Source: an uncultured Aquimarina sp. (GTDB lineage: Bacteria; Bacteroidota; Bacteroidia; Flavobacteriales; Flavobacteriaceae). Taken from it: a DNA stretch of 64,000 bases. Made by a program: the position numbers and the translations under genes. The notes beneath the pieces were generated by a model. It was given only the letters and a program-made list of their open reading frames with translations, ran no database searches and had not been told where the DNA came from. The stretch covers positions 1,116,001 through 1,180,000 of the forward strand of contig CANMLW010000001.1 of assembly GCA_947498705.1 (NCBI GenBank), given 5' to 3'. Positions 27,983 through 37,455 of the stretch are shown here, piece by piece. Each line of letters opens with the position of its first letter. The first letter of the stretch is position 1.

Positions 27983-30900
27983 ATGGAGAAAGGATTTTCT
28001 GAATTCACACAGGTTACAGAGGCAATACCTACAAAACAAGAAGTATCTTATATTATAGGAATAGGCTGTTCTGCCGGAGGTTTAAAAGCCTTACAAGATT
28101 TCTTTGACGCATGTCCCGATACTACAGGGTATGCATTTGTAGTCATACAGCATTTATCACCAGATCATAAAAGTTTAATGTCAGAATTATTATCTAAACA
28201 CACCAAAATGGTGGTTCATGAGGTAATTGGTGAAGATAAAATTAAACCAAATTGTGTTTATCTAATTCCGCCAAGCAAAAACATCATCGTTCAAGACCAA
28301 AAGCTTTGGCTTATCTCCAGATCAAAGCGTTCTCAGGTTAATTTTTCTGTTGATGTTTTTTTTAATTCTCTAGCCATAGAACAAAGAGAAAAAGCCATTG
28401 GTATTATCCTCTCGGGAACAGGGTCTGATGGTACGCATGGCGCTATGGCTGTTAAGAAAGCAGGTGGGATACTTTTTATCCAAAGCCCAGAGAGCTCGCG
28501 TTTTGATGGTATGCCGATAAGTGCCATCTCTAATGGAATTAATGACTATATATTAAAACCGGAAGAAATGCCCAATAAATTAATTTCATATATAGAAAAC
28601 TTTCAATCTGGAGAAACCCAATCTACTATCGATGAAATGGATGAAAATGCAATTAATGACATTTTAGAAATTTTAAAAAAAGATATTGATCACGACTTTT
28701 TTTCATATAAAAAAACAACGCTATCTAGGCGCATTTCGAAAAGAATGAATATGACCAAAAATCAATCTATACAAAATTATATTAATTATTTAGAAAAGAA
28801 CACCGAAGAAAAAAACACGCTTGTTGATGAATTTCTAATTGGCGTTACTTCCTTTTTTAGAGATACTGAAGCCTATAAAATTATAGAGCAAAAAGTGGTT
28901 CCTGATTTAATCCAGAAAAATAGTAATGAATCAACCATAATTAAAATATGGGTTATTGCTTCCTCTACAGGAGAAGAAGCATATTCTATTGCTATACTTT
29001 TTGAAGAATATTTACGAGCACAAAACAATACCACTACCCAGTACAAAATTTTTGCCACCGATATTGATCAAAAAGCTATCGATATTGCTTCTAAAGGAAT
29101 TTATCCCGCAAAAACTGATCATATCTCACAACAAAGATTGGATCGATATTTTATTAAAAAAGGAAATGACTATTATATAAACCCTCATATTCGGCAAAAA
29201 ATAATTTTCTCGAGACATGATATATTACATAACCCGCCATTTAACAAAATGGACTTTATTTCTTGTCGAAATATGCTAATATATATGGAAAATAATATAC
29301 AGCATAAAATCCTAAGTACCATTCACTATTCATTGAATCAAGATGGATATCTTTTTTTAGGAAGTTCTGAAAGTCTTGGGCCATTAAGTGATTTTTTTGA
29401 AAAAACAGATGCCAAATGGAAGATTTACAAAAAGCTTTATGCAAATACAGATACTCCAAAAAAATCAACCAAAATAAAGGATTGGAAAATACAACAAACC
29501 AGTTTCGAAGTCTTTAAAAGTAAACGTATACAACAAACCTTTGAAAAAAAGGTAGAACAATCCATTAATCATACATTGATGAATGAATTGGGAGCAGCAA
29601 GCATATGCATTAATAATAATTTTGATATTATTCACGCTTTTGGCGAAGTTAAAACGTATCTGCATTTTCCTGAAGAAGGTTTTTCTAATAATTTGCTAAA
29701 AATGCTGCCTAACGAGTTTAGAATCCCCATAATTTCGAGTACCAGAAAAATAACCACCGATGCAAGTCGTATAGTTGAAAAACAAATAAGATTTGTTAGT
29801 AAAAAAAATACAATAAAAATCATCACCATTGTGATACGATCTATTAAAATAGATTCTGTTAATCACCTGTCCTTTTTAATTACATTTTTAAAAGGAATTG
29901 AACGAAAAATAACAAAAGAAGAGAAAGATATTTCTACGTTAAACAGCTTCATAGAAAAAAATGATATACGAGAATTAGAACTAGCACTTAATGAGACCAA
30001 GCATGAATTGCAAGCTTCTATAGAGGAATTAGAAGTTTCTAATGAAGAAATGCAAACCACTAATGAAGAATTACTAGCGGCCAATGAAGAATTACAAAGT
30101 ACCAATGAAGAACTACAGTCTGTAAATGAAGAGTTACATGCTGTAAATGGAGAGTTACAGGAGAAAAACAATTTGTTAATTGAACTAAATTCTGATATGG
30201 AGAATTTGGTCAACAACATCAATATTGGCACCATATTTTTAGATAAAGAATTTAGAATAAGAAAATTCACTCCTTCTATAAACGAGCATTTTCAGTTACG
30301 TATTGAAGATATTGGCAGGCCAATTAGTCATTTTTCTGGTACGCTAGGAGGAGAAAATCTAACCGAGTATTCTAAAAATGTTATCAAAACGCTACAACCG
30401 TATAAAAAAGAAGTCCAAAATGCAACTGGTATTTGGTTTATGATGGAAATATTTCCGTATAAGTATCATAAAAATAATATACAAGGGGTTGTCGTAAACT
30501 TCATTAACATCCATAATATTAAAACTGTATATGACAAAGAAAAGTTAAACGACTTCTTAACACATGTCATGAATGCAAATCCTGCTATTATTTACATCTA
30601 TGATATTCTAAAAAGCGAATATATTTATAGCAGTGGTGAATTACTTAAGGGAGCTGGATATACCTCTATAGATATTCAAAAAATGGGCCCAAAACTGTTT
30701 CAAAAAATTGTGCACCCTGATGATTATCCAATAGTATTAAATCATTTTAAAAAGCTAAAGAAAATAAAAAAAGAAGAAGTCTTACAAATAGAATATCGTG
30801 TAAAACACAAAAGCAAAAACTCATATATCTGGGTACTATCTACTGATAAATTAAACGAAATAGATAGTTCTGGAAAAGTAAAAAACATCTTAGGGGTTAT

Positions 30901-32014
30901 CAATATTATAACCAAAACCAAGGATATGGAGTTACAATTAAAAGAAAGTCAGGAACGCTATAGATTAGCAATTATGGGGTCTGGAGCAGGTTTATGGGAA
31001 TGGAGCAATGTAACAACAGATAAAGCCTGGTGGTCTAACGAATTTCAGAAACTTCTAGGTTATTATTCGAACAAAAGACTCTCTTCTTTTACTTCATTTA
31101 CCAATCTCATACATCCCGATCAATTGATCGATTTTAGAGAAAAAATACAAAATCATATCAAGGAAACAGAAAGTTTTGAGCATGAGATTCAAATCAAAAC
31201 AAATAAAAATGAATATCGCTGGTTTTTAATTAGTGCACAAGCACAATTTGATTCTAAAAAGAATATTAGAAAAATCGTAGGTACTCTAATGGATATTAAT
31301 GCCAGAAAAGAAGCCGAAAACAAGATGAATGAACTTAATACAGAGCTAGAACGATTTGCCTATTTAGCTAGTCACGATCTCAAAGAACCTCTTAGAACTA
31401 TTTCTAGTTTTACCAAACTTTTTAGAGAAGAGTACTATCAGGATTTTGATGCAAATGCCAATCAATACTTAGAATTTATAGAAAATGCATCGAGAAGAAT
31501 GATCACTTTAACAGATGATTTACTAATCTATTCTCAATTAGATAATAAATCCTTAAACTTTCAACCTGTCGATTTAAATATATTGTTATCTGAAATACTA
31601 GAGGATTTAAGACAACATATCAAAGAAAAAAATGCAGTCATTAAATATCCCAATCTTCCGGTAATTGTTTGTGATATGGTTCAAATTCGACAACTTTTTC
31701 AAAACCTAATCTCTAATAGTCTAAAATATCAAGACAATAAGAATCCCCAAATTGATATTGACTTTGAAACAAAACGTACACACTATCAATTTTATATTAA
31801 AGATAACGGAATAGGTATTGAAACGAAGCACCATAAAAAAATATTTGAAGTTTTTAAAAGGCTTCATGGTCAAAACGATTATGACGGAACCGGTATTGGT
31901 TTGGCAAACTGCAAACGAATCGTAGATAATCACAAGGGCAATATTTGGGTAAAATCGTCTCTTGGTAAAGGTGCTACCTTTTATTTTACCTTATTGAAAA
32001 ATAACAGTACATGA
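27983..32014 (+). CDS. CheB-CheR-PAS-histidine kinase fusion protein
   Basis: This 1343-residue cytoplasmic protein joins several signalling domains. Residues ~20-205 are a CheB methylesterase with catalytic Ser30 (GIGCSAGG), His56 and Asp149 (GTGSDGTHG). Residues ~215-485 are a CheR methyltransferase (SSTGEEAYS, MDFISCRNMLIYM). Residues ~660-736 are a coiled coil built of ELxxxNEE repeats. Two to three PAS domains fill ~740-1105. A HisKA domain with His1131 (LASHDLKEPLRT) and an HATPase domain with GTGIGLANCKRIV end the protein. No receiver domain or chemoreceptor is nearby, so the CheB and CheR parts probably act on other targets or as sensors. The last 4 bp overlap a response-regulator gene, its likely phosphate acceptor. 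Confidence 0.93.
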   Translation: MEKGFSEFTQVTEAIPTKQEVSYIIGIGCSAGGLKALQDFFDACPDTTGYAFVVIQHLSPDHKSLMSELLSKHTKMVVHEVIGEDKIKPNCVYLIPPSKNIIVQDQKLWLISRSKRSQVNFSVDVFFNSLAIEQREKAIGIILSGTGSDGTHGAMAVKKAGGILFIQSPESSRFDGMPISAISNGINDYILKPEEMPNKLISYIENFQSGETQSTIDEMDENAINDILEILKKDIDHDFFSYKKTTLSRRISKRMNMTKNQSIQNYINYLEKNTEEKNTLVDEFLIGVTSFFRDTEAYKIIEQKVVPDLIQKNSNESTIIKIWVIASSTGEEAYSIAILFEEYLRAQNNTTTQYKIFATDIDQKAIDIASKGIYPAKTDHISQQRLDRYFIKKGNDYYINPHIRQKIIFSRHDILHNPPFNKMDFISCRNMLIYMENNIQHKILSTIHYSLNQDGYLFLGSSESLGPLSDFFEKTDAKWKIYKKLYANTDTPKKSTKIKDWKIQQTSFEVFKSKRIQQTFEKKVEQSINHTLMNELGAASICINNNFDIIHAFGEVKTYLHFPEEGFSNNLLKMLPNEFRIPIISSTRKITTDASRIVEKQIRFVSKKNTIKIITIVIRSIKIDSVNHLSFLITFLKGIERKITKEEKDISTLNSFIEKNDIRELELALNETKHELQASIEELEVSNEEMQTTNEELLAANEELQSTNEELQSVNEELHAVNGELQEKNNLLIELNSDMENLVNNINIGTIFLDKEFRIRKFTPSINEHFQLRIEDIGRPISHFSGTLGGENLTEYSKNVIKTLQPYKKEVQNATGIWFMMEIFPYKYHKNNIQGVVVNFINIHNIKTVYDKEKLNDFLTHVMNANPAIIYIYDILKSEYIYSSGELLKGAGYTSIDIQKMGPKLFQKIVHPDDYPIVLNHFKKLKKIKKEEVLQIEYRVKHKSKNSYIWVLSTDKLNEIDSSGKVKNILGVINIITKTKDMELQLKESQERYRLAIMGSGAGLWEWSNVTTDKAWWSNEFQKLLGYYSNKRLSSFTSFTNLIHPDQLIDFREKIQNHIKETESFEHEIQIKTNKNEYRWFLISAQAQFDSKKNIRKIVGTLMDINARKEAENKMNELNTELERFAYLASHDLKEPLRTISSFTKLFREEYYQDFDANANQYLEFIENASRRMITLTDDLLIYSQLDNKSLNFQPVDLNILLSEILEDLRQHIKEKNAVIKYPNLPVIVCDMVQIRQLFQNLISNSLKYQDNKNPQIDIDFETKRTHYQFYIKDNGIGIETKHHKKIFEVFKRLHGQNDYDGTGIGLANCKRIVDNHKGNIWVKSSLGKGATFYFTLLKNNST

Positions 32015-32442
32015 AAAAAATAAATTGTATCCTATTGGTAGATGATAGTCCCTCTACTAATTTTTTTAATAAAAAAATGATAGAAATGTCTAATGTTGCA
32101 CATGAAGTTCATGAAGCATATAACGGACTCGAAGCACTAGACTATATACGTAAAACAGGTAAGTTTAAAGATGCAGATGTTCCTAAACCCAATGTGATTT
32201 TTTTGGATATCAATATGCCGCTCATGGATGGTTTTGAGTTTTTAGAGCACTATCCCAAAATTTCGCAAGAAAAACGAGCAGAAATGATCATTGTATTTCT
32301 TACCACTTCAAACTGGTGCAAAGACAAAGCAAAAGCTATAGATACCAACATTGTATATGACTATATCGAAAAACCATTACAAAAAGATTATTTATTCGCA
32401 ATTGCAGAATATTATCATTCCAGGTTTATGATAAAAGCTTAA
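32011..32442 (+). CDS. Single-domain response regulator (Rcp1-like)
   Basis: The 143-residue protein is only a receiver domain. It has the acidic pair in ILLVDDSPS, the phospho-acceptor Asp66 in VIFLDINMPLMDGFEF, the switch Thr in IVFLTTS, and the conserved Lys in YIEKPL. The long alpha-loop is typical of the Rcp1/CheY-like family often paired with phytochrome or PAS kinases. The start overlaps the stop of the CheB-CheR-kinase gene (ATGA), indicating translational coupling and that it accepts phosphate from that kinase. With no output domain it must act by protein contact or as a phosphate sink. The BLUF gene converges on it. Confidence 0.93.
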   Translation: MKKINCILLVDDSPSTNFFNKKMIEMSNVAHEVHEAYNGLEALDYIRKTGKFKDADVPKPNVIFLDINMPLMDGFEFLEHYPKISQEKRAEMIIVFLTTSNWCKDKAKAIDTNIVYDYIEKPLQKDYLFAIAEYYHSRFMIKA

Positions 32443-32499
32443 CAAACGTTTTCTTAACTCATTTATCTGTCAAACCATTATCAAAACTGATGTATTTTA

Positions 32500-32949
32500 C
32501 TATGAATTGAGCGAATATGAAAGTCTCTTTCTAAACTTTGAAAGTTTATCAATCATACGCCAAATACTTTCTGTATTAATATCCCTACCTTCATTTTTAC
32601 TACAATATGAAAGATAGTCTATCAGAACATTTTCCATATTAATTTGCATCAAGGAAGATTTTGTTAATTGATGCATATGCCATACAGGAAACTTTCTTTC
32701 AGAAATATCCTTAATTACCTGTATGCTTAACACCTCATGTCTATCATCATTTTCTATATTTTCTATGAGTTGATCTATATCCTTATTTTTTCCTTCGATA
32801 TATTGTAAAAAGTACTTTTTTTCATAATACAAATACCCCGTAATACCATATTGTTTATTACAATTGGCCGCTTTTTCTGATAATTCATGAAGTTCTTCAA
32901 AATTAAATTCATGAATTGTTTTACTTATATATACAAGTCCTTTTATCAT
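32500..32949 (-). CDS. BLUF-domain blue-light photoreceptor
   Basis: The 149-residue protein is a BLUF domain plus a short tail. The flavin-binding residues known from AppA/BlrB line up with exact spacing: Tyr7 (GLVYISK), Asn31 (CNKQYGITGYL), Gln49 (YFLQYIEG), Trp90 and Met92 (RKFPVWHMHQL), equal to AppA Tyr21, Asn45, Gln63, Trp104 and Met106. So a functional blue-light FAD photocycle is expected. The tail of about 50 residues forms helices but no known output domain, as in the short BLUF proteins that act by protein-protein contact. It converges on the response regulator of the CheB-CheR-kinase system 57 bp away. A functional link is inferred only from position. Confidence 0.92.
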   Translation of the reverse strand: MIKGLVYISKTIHEFNFEELHELSEKAANCNKQYGITGYLYYEKKYFLQYIEGKNKDIDQLIENIENDDRHEVLSIQVIKDISERKFPVWHMHQLTKSSLMQINMENVLIDYLSYCSKNEGRDINTESIWRMIDKLSKFRKRLSYSLNS

Positions 32950-33189
32950 GTTACTTAAGTTGGTTATTCAAACAACTTAAAGTTAACTAATTTATTTTAA
33001 AACCTTTGCATATGAACTATTCTTTTCAAACAAAACAAAACACATTTTTTTCAAAGTAAACCTGTACTCATATATGTTTATCTTATTTCTAAAAACTTTA
33101 ATAAAATCGTATCTCACTTGCGGTTTGAAACCTGCTATTAAAATTCTAAAAATAGAAATTAACTTAATAAATGAAACTCTAAAGTGTTG

Positions 33190-33235
33190 ATAGTAGTAAA
33201 ACAAAAACCTCATAGGTTATATGCCTATGAGGTTT
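33190..33235 (-). terminator. Terminator of fabD
   Basis: A 12-bp perfect stem (33205-33216 with 33224-33235, CCTATGAGG arm) with a 7-nt loop is followed on the minus strand by TTTTTGTTTTA. It starts 27 bp after the fabD stop. Confidence 0.9.
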
Positions 33236-33261
33236 AATATTTGAAACTTTTTATAATACGA

Positions 33262-34143
33262 TTATATCGCAGCCAAACTGGTTTCCATTTCTCTATTTAT
33301 TTTCTTTACCAGTCCTGATAAAACTTTACCTGGTCCTACTTCTGTAAAAGAAGTTGCCCCATCTTGAATCATATTTTGAACACTCTGTGTCCATTTTACG
33401 GGAGCAGTCAGTTGTGCTATCAAATTCTTTTTTATCTCTTCTGGGTCGGTAACCGCTTTGGTAGAAACATTTTGATAAACCGGACAGTTAGGAGTATTAA
33501 AAGTGGTTGCTTCTATTGCCGCAGCCAATTCTTCTCTTGCAGGTTCCATAAACGGTGAGTGAAACGCACCTCCTACAGCTAGTACCATCGCTCTTCGAGC
33601 TCCTTTTTCTTTTAAAATTTCACATGCCTTTTCAATAGCTTCTACATCCCCAGAAATTACCAATTGACCTGGACAATTATAATTAGCAGCTACCACAACG
33701 CCATCAATATTCTCACAAACCTCTTCTACCACCGCATCCTCTAATCCTAATACAGCAGCCATAGTCGAAGGTTTTAATTCGCATGCTTTTTGCATTGCCA
33801 TAGCTCTTTTATATACTAATTTTAAGGCATCTTCAAAATTCAAGGTCCCGTTTGCAACCAGCGCAGAAAATTCTCCTAAAGAGTGCCCTGCTACCATATC
33901 GGGTTTAAAATCGTCTCCTAATACTTTGCTCAAAATTACAGAATGTAAGAAAATCGCCGGCTGTGTTACCTTAGTCTGCGTTAATTCTTCTTTTGTTCCT
34001 TCGAACATGATTTTAGTAATTTCAAAACCTAAAATATCATTAGCTTTATGAAAAAGTTCTTTTGCTATCTCCGAATTTTCGTATAAGTCAAGACCCATTC
34101 CTGAAAACTGAGCTCCCTGACCAGGAAATACGTATGCATTCAT
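33262..34143 (-). CDS. fabD: Malonyl-CoA:ACP transacylase
   Basis: FabD moves malonyl groups from CoA to acyl-carrier protein for fatty acid synthesis in the cytoplasm. The 293-residue protein has the opening FPGQGAQFSGMG, the nucleophile Ser in GHSLGEFSALVANG, the Arg/His region AVGGAFHSPFMEPA, and a C-terminal TEVGPGKVLSGLV. Length is typical (~290-310). It is separated from the fructosamine-kinase-like gene by 137 bp holding a -7-like element, and is followed by a strong terminator, so it is transcribed alone or at the end of a longer unit. No other fatty acid genes adjoin, as is common in Bacteroidota where fabD is separate. Confidence 0.96.
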   Translation of the reverse strand: MNAYVFPGQGAQFSGMGLDLYENSEIAKELFHKANDILGFEITKIMFEGTKEELTQTKVTQPAIFLHSVILSKVLGDDFKPDMVAGHSLGEFSALVANGTLNFEDALKLVYKRAMAMQKACELKPSTMAAVLGLEDAVVEEVCENIDGVVVAANYNCPGQLVISGDVEAIEKACEILKEKGARRAMVLAVGGAFHSPFMEPAREELAAAIEATTFNTPNCPVYQNVSTKAVTDPEEIKKNLIAQLTAPVKWTQSVQNMIQDGATSFTEVGPGKVLSGLVKKINREMETSLAAI

Positions 34144-34166
34144 GTACTTGTGTATTTAAATTTTGG

Positions 34167-34174
34167 CAAAAGTA
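34167..34174 (-). promoter_or_regulatory. -7 element of a fabD promoter
   Basis: The minus-strand sequence TACTTTTG matches TAnnTTTG and lies 23 bp before the fabD ATG. A matching -33 TTG is not seen at the right distance, so the call is moderate. Confidence 0.4.
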
Positions 34175-34280
34175 CGGAATATATGTCATACCCAGGTTAA
34201 CCCCGTCTTCCTGTTTATATCGAAAACAACATATCTCTATATCTCATAGGGTTTTTAAGGTCTTTAGGAATATAGTTTTT

Positions 34281-35138
34281 TTATGATGTATATTGTTTTA
34301 ATATACTTTTGATCCTTGGATAATAAGATGCTCCAAAAAGATTAAGGTGTACGAGGAGATAATATAATTGCCATAAGGGTAAACGTTTTTTCCAATCCTG
34401 TTGTAAAGGAAACACTTCGTTGTAAACTTCGAATAATCGCTCTGGAAACCCTCCAAATAGATGCATCATTCCCAAATCCATTTCTCTTGGCGCAAATGCT
34501 ACAGCCGGATCAATTAAGAATATTGTAGTATCAGAACCAACAATATAGTTACCGCTCCATAAATCACCATGAATTAAACTAGGTTTTTCATCGGGAATAC
34601 TATCTTTAAGAGAATTATACAAAGTGTTTTCTTCTTGAAAAGTAAATCCTTTTTGTCTAGCCAATTCGAATTGAGGTTGTAATCTTTGGGTAATATAAAA
34701 GTCACTGGCATTATCACAAAAATTATTATACTGTGGTAAACTACCTATATAATTATTGGTTTCGAACCCAAAATAAGACGAAGTATATGAATGAAGGCTT
34801 GCTAGTTGGGTTCCAAATGTTTCAGAAAAACTCTTGGTATTATTACTCTCACCTATATATTCTAACAATAAAAATGAGTTGCCATCCTTTACCTCTCCAT
34901 AGCCAAAAACTTTTGGAATCTTAAATGAATTAGATTGCTTCAGTAAATCTAACCCTTTAGCTTCTTCTTGAAACATATTAGGAAATTGTATCGTGTTATT
35001 TACCTTTACCACTACTCTTCTAGTAGCTGTTGATAACACATATACTTCATTTATATCACCTCCATATAATGGTTGTATACGTACTATTTTTTCAGAGAGT
35101 AATTCTTGAAAAGAAATTATACATGCTTGAGATAACAA
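34281..35138 (-). CDS. Fructosamine kinase family protein
   Basis: The 285-residue protein has the FN3K/aminoglycoside-kinase fold: a nucleotide-loop IQPLYGGDINEVYVLST, a Lys strand (RRVVVKVN), the catalytic loop LIHGDLWSGNYI, and the metal-binding DPAVAFAPREMDLGM. Bacterial FN3K proteins phosphorylate fructosamines or ribulosamines on glycated proteins, allowing deglycation. The frame begins with TTG at 35138, with an in-frame stop four codons upstream and no ATG near the N-terminus; the family N-terminal helix (FQELLSEKI) follows right after, so TTG is the best start. It lies 32 bp downstream of the two-TM/DHFR fusion gene and is probably in its operon. Confidence 0.88.
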   Translation of the reverse strand: MLSQACIISFQELLSEKIVRIQPLYGGDINEVYVLSTATRRVVVKVNNTIQFPNMFQEEAKGLDLLKQSNSFKIPKVFGYGEVKDGNSFLLLEYIGESNNTKSFSETFGTQLASLHSYTSSYFGFETNNYIGSLPQYNNFCDNASDFYITQRLQPQFELARQKGFTFQEENTLYNSLKDSIPDEKPSLIHGDLWSGNYIVGSDTTIFLIDPAVAFAPREMDLGMMHLFGGFPERLFEVYNEVFPLQQDWKKRLPLWQLYYLLVHLNLFGASYYPRIKSILKQYTS

Positions 35139-35170
35139 AATATTAATTCATCCTTTATTAATTGCGATTA

Positions 35171-36106
35171 CTATGCTCTTTTATATGTTAAATAGGTAAA
35201 AGGGTATTTATGCCTTTCATCCTTATCGTGAAACTCCTCTTTTACAAGTTTCCAATCATTCTTATCTATTTCTGGAAAAAAAGCATCGGCTTCAAATTCT
35301 TCATGTACTCTGGTGAGTTCTATACAGTCAGCATGTTTCATACCCATGGTATAAATCTCGCCTCCTCCTATAATAAAAGGTTGCGCATCACTTTTGGCAA
35401 CTTGCAGTGCATCTTCTATTGTATGTACCACAATGGCTCCTTCTGCCTTGTAATCTACATTTCGGGTAATAACAACATGTACTCGGTTGGGTAAAAGCTT
35501 TGGAAAAGTTTCAAAAGTTTTGCGCCCCATAATAATATAATGACCCGTTGTTAAGTTCTTAAAGCGCTTAAAATCGTCTGGTAAATGCCAAACCAAATCA
35601 TTATCTTTTCCTAAAGCATTATTTTCTCCCGCAGCGGCGATCATGGTAACTTCTCCTTCTAATTTGCTTGCTTTTTCGTTATCCTTGTTCATTGTTTTTT
35701 GAATAAATCCCTCTTTCTTTTTAATTAGTTCGTCTTTAGGGTACATTAAATCCACATCTTTTTGTATCAATTCGATCTCTTGTTTTTGTTTTGCAATTAA
35801 ACGTTCCATTTGTCGATCGGTCCATTCTTTTCCCATAAATGTGCTAAAAAGCCATACATTACAAAAATGTATCACAAAAATAAATGCCCAAATAAGGATC
35901 GCTATAATAAACCAATTAAGCCCTAATATGGTGTGTTCTTTTCCATACCCTAAAAGCATAAAAGTTAAAAAAAATAAGGACCCAATTATAAATACTATAA
36001 AATGCCTAAAAAGTCTTTTTTTCTGAAGAATACGCCTACGAGCATTTTCATAAAGTTCTCGTTGAAGCGGATCAATTTGTGCGGTGTTTTTCTTTTTTGA
36101 AAACAT
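35171..36106 (-). CDS. Fusion of a two-transmembrane domain and dihydrofolate reductase
   Basis: Residues ~15-110 are a 2TM domain (PF13239 type) with helices at ~35-55 (HFIVFIIGSLFFLTFMLLGYG) and ~63-88. A charged linker runs to ~150, and residues ~152-311 are a complete dihydrofolate reductase: MIAAAGENNALGKDNDLVWH, then YIIMGRKTFETFP and FIIGGGEIY. The substrate Asp in WHLPDDFKRFK is present. DHFR makes tetrahydrofolate for thymidylate and purine synthesis, so this copy should be tethered to the inner face of the cytoplasmic membrane. The reading frame is continuous for 311 codons. An in-frame ATG near 35690 (MNKDNEKASK) could also start a soluble form. No other DHFR gene is in the window. 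Confidence 0.9.
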   Translation of the reverse strand: MFSKKKNTAQIDPLQRELYENARRRILQKKRLFRHFIVFIIGSLFFLTFMLLGYGKEHTILGLNWFIIAILIWAFIFVIHFCNVWLFSTFMGKEWTDRQMERLIAKQKQEIELIQKDVDLMYPKDELIKKKEGFIQKTMNKDNEKASKLEGEVTMIAAAGENNALGKDNDLVWHLPDDFKRFKNLTTGHYIIMGRKTFETFPKLLPNRVHVVITRNVDYKAEGAIVVHTIEDALQVAKSDAQPFIIGGGEIYTMGMKHADCIELTRVHEEFEADAFFPEIDKNDWKLVKEEFHDKDERHKYPFTYLTYKRA

Positions 36107-36171
36107 ATTAATGCTACCTTAGTATCTGCTAGTAAAGATATAGTTTTTACCAAAAATCACTAAAATTACTT

Positions 36172-37260
36172 ATGAAGAATTTAAGAAAAGAGTTTCCTGT
36201 TTTAAACACCTACACCTATCTTAACACAGCCTATTCTGGTTTACTCTATGATTCTCTTTTAGAGCATAGACAAGAACACGATTTAGACTTTTTGATTGGT
36301 GGAAGCAAGTTTAGAGATGATAACGCAAACCTTTTCAACAATTTAAGAGACACTATTGCTTCTCTATTTGGAAGTTCAAAGAGTAATGTAGTGCTATCAC
36401 CTAATTTTTCTATAGGATTAAATACCTTGCTAAACGGCTTTAAAGAAAATCAAAAAATACTTTTACTAGACGAAGACTACCCATCTGTTAACTTTGCAGC
36501 TACCAATAAATCTTTCGAGATCTGTTATGCGCAAATCGATGCAAATTTGGAACAAAATGTTACTCAAGCCATCGCCCATCATCAACCAAACATTTTTTTG
36601 TTTAGCCTGGTACAATATACCAATGGACTATTAATAGATTTGGATTTTCTTAAAGAGATAAAAGTCAAATACCCCGATATGCTTATCATAGCAGATGCCA
36701 CTCAATTTTGTGGCACAGCTCCTTTTAATTTTGATGAGTCTGGTATAGATATCCTGGGAGCTAGCGGATATAAATGGTTGTTGGGTGGATATGGAAATGG
36801 TTTTATACTTTTTAAAGACCAGGTATTAGTTCAGACTACACCCGATTCTTATGTAAAATCTGCTTCAGAATCTACCTATGACACTTCTTACATCAGCTTA
36901 CCTGCAAGGTTTGAAAGTGGACATTTGGATACGTTTAATTTTGGTAGTTTACATTATTCGCTTCAACGAATTTCAAAAATAGGTTTGACTAACATCGAGC
37001 ATCAGATAAAAGAATTGACCGAGTATACAAAACATGAATTGATTAAATTAGAACTTCTTGACGAAACCGTGGTAAAAAGGAAAAAACACAGTTCTATTTT
37101 TAACCTAAAAGGAGATCAGGAACTTTATAACTATCTAAAAGATCATGATATTATTACCGCCTTAAGAGGTAAAGGAATTCGTATTAGTATGCATTTCTAC
37201 AATACAATAGAGGATATAGAAAAACTCTTGAAAGCACTATATAAATATCATAAACTCTAG
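36172..37260 (+). CDS. Class V aminotransferase-fold PLP enzyme
   Basis: The 362-residue protein is of the fold-type I, class V (cysteine desulfurase/selenocysteine lyase-like) family. Its PLP lysine is Lys201 in ILGASGYKWLLGGYGNG, with the aspartate that contacts the pyridine ring in LIIADATQFCG. It starts FPVLNTYTYLNTAYSGLL, the usual opening of this family. No scaffold, SufE or other Fe-S gene adjoins, so it may be a C-S lyase, desulfurase or aminotransferase. The gene is divergent from the DHFR fusion, with 65 bp between ATGs. The precise reaction cannot be read from sequence. Confidence 0.85.
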   Translation: MKNLRKEFPVLNTYTYLNTAYSGLLYDSLLEHRQEHDLDFLIGGSKFRDDNANLFNNLRDTIASLFGSSKSNVVLSPNFSIGLNTLLNGFKENQKILLLDEDYPSVNFAATNKSFEICYAQIDANLEQNVTQAIAHHQPNIFLFSLVQYTNGLLIDLDFLKEIKVKYPDMLIIADATQFCGTAPFNFDESGIDILGASGYKWLLGGYGNGFILFKDQVLVQTTPDSYVKSASESTYDTSYISLPARFESGHLDTFNFGSLHYSLQRISKIGLTNIEHQIKELTEYTKHELIKLELLDETVVKRKKHSSIFNLKGDQELYNYLKDHDIITALRGKGIRISMHFYNTIEDIEKLLKALYKYHKL

Positions 37261-37455
37261 TAACTACTATAATTTTATATGGATAAAATAGTTATCATTA
37301 AGAAGGCTATCTTCTTTATAAACCATTGATAATATTCATCTTATACATCTAATAAGAATCGAGTATCGTGTTGATAATCGAAAAAATTAATGTCAAAGTA
37401 GGGTAAAGTTGATTTGAGTTGTCTTTAAAGTATAAACCTATTAAAACTAAAACTC

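Noticed and set aside
32992..33213. 73-codon minus-strand frame upstream of the BLUF gene
   Set aside because: It would start inside the fabD terminator hairpin and has no recognisable protein features.
36172..37260. Class V PLP enzyme as the missing ergothioneine C-S lyase (EgtE)
   Set aside because: Only the broad fold supports it and it lies 6 kb away with unrelated genes between; not enough to assign.
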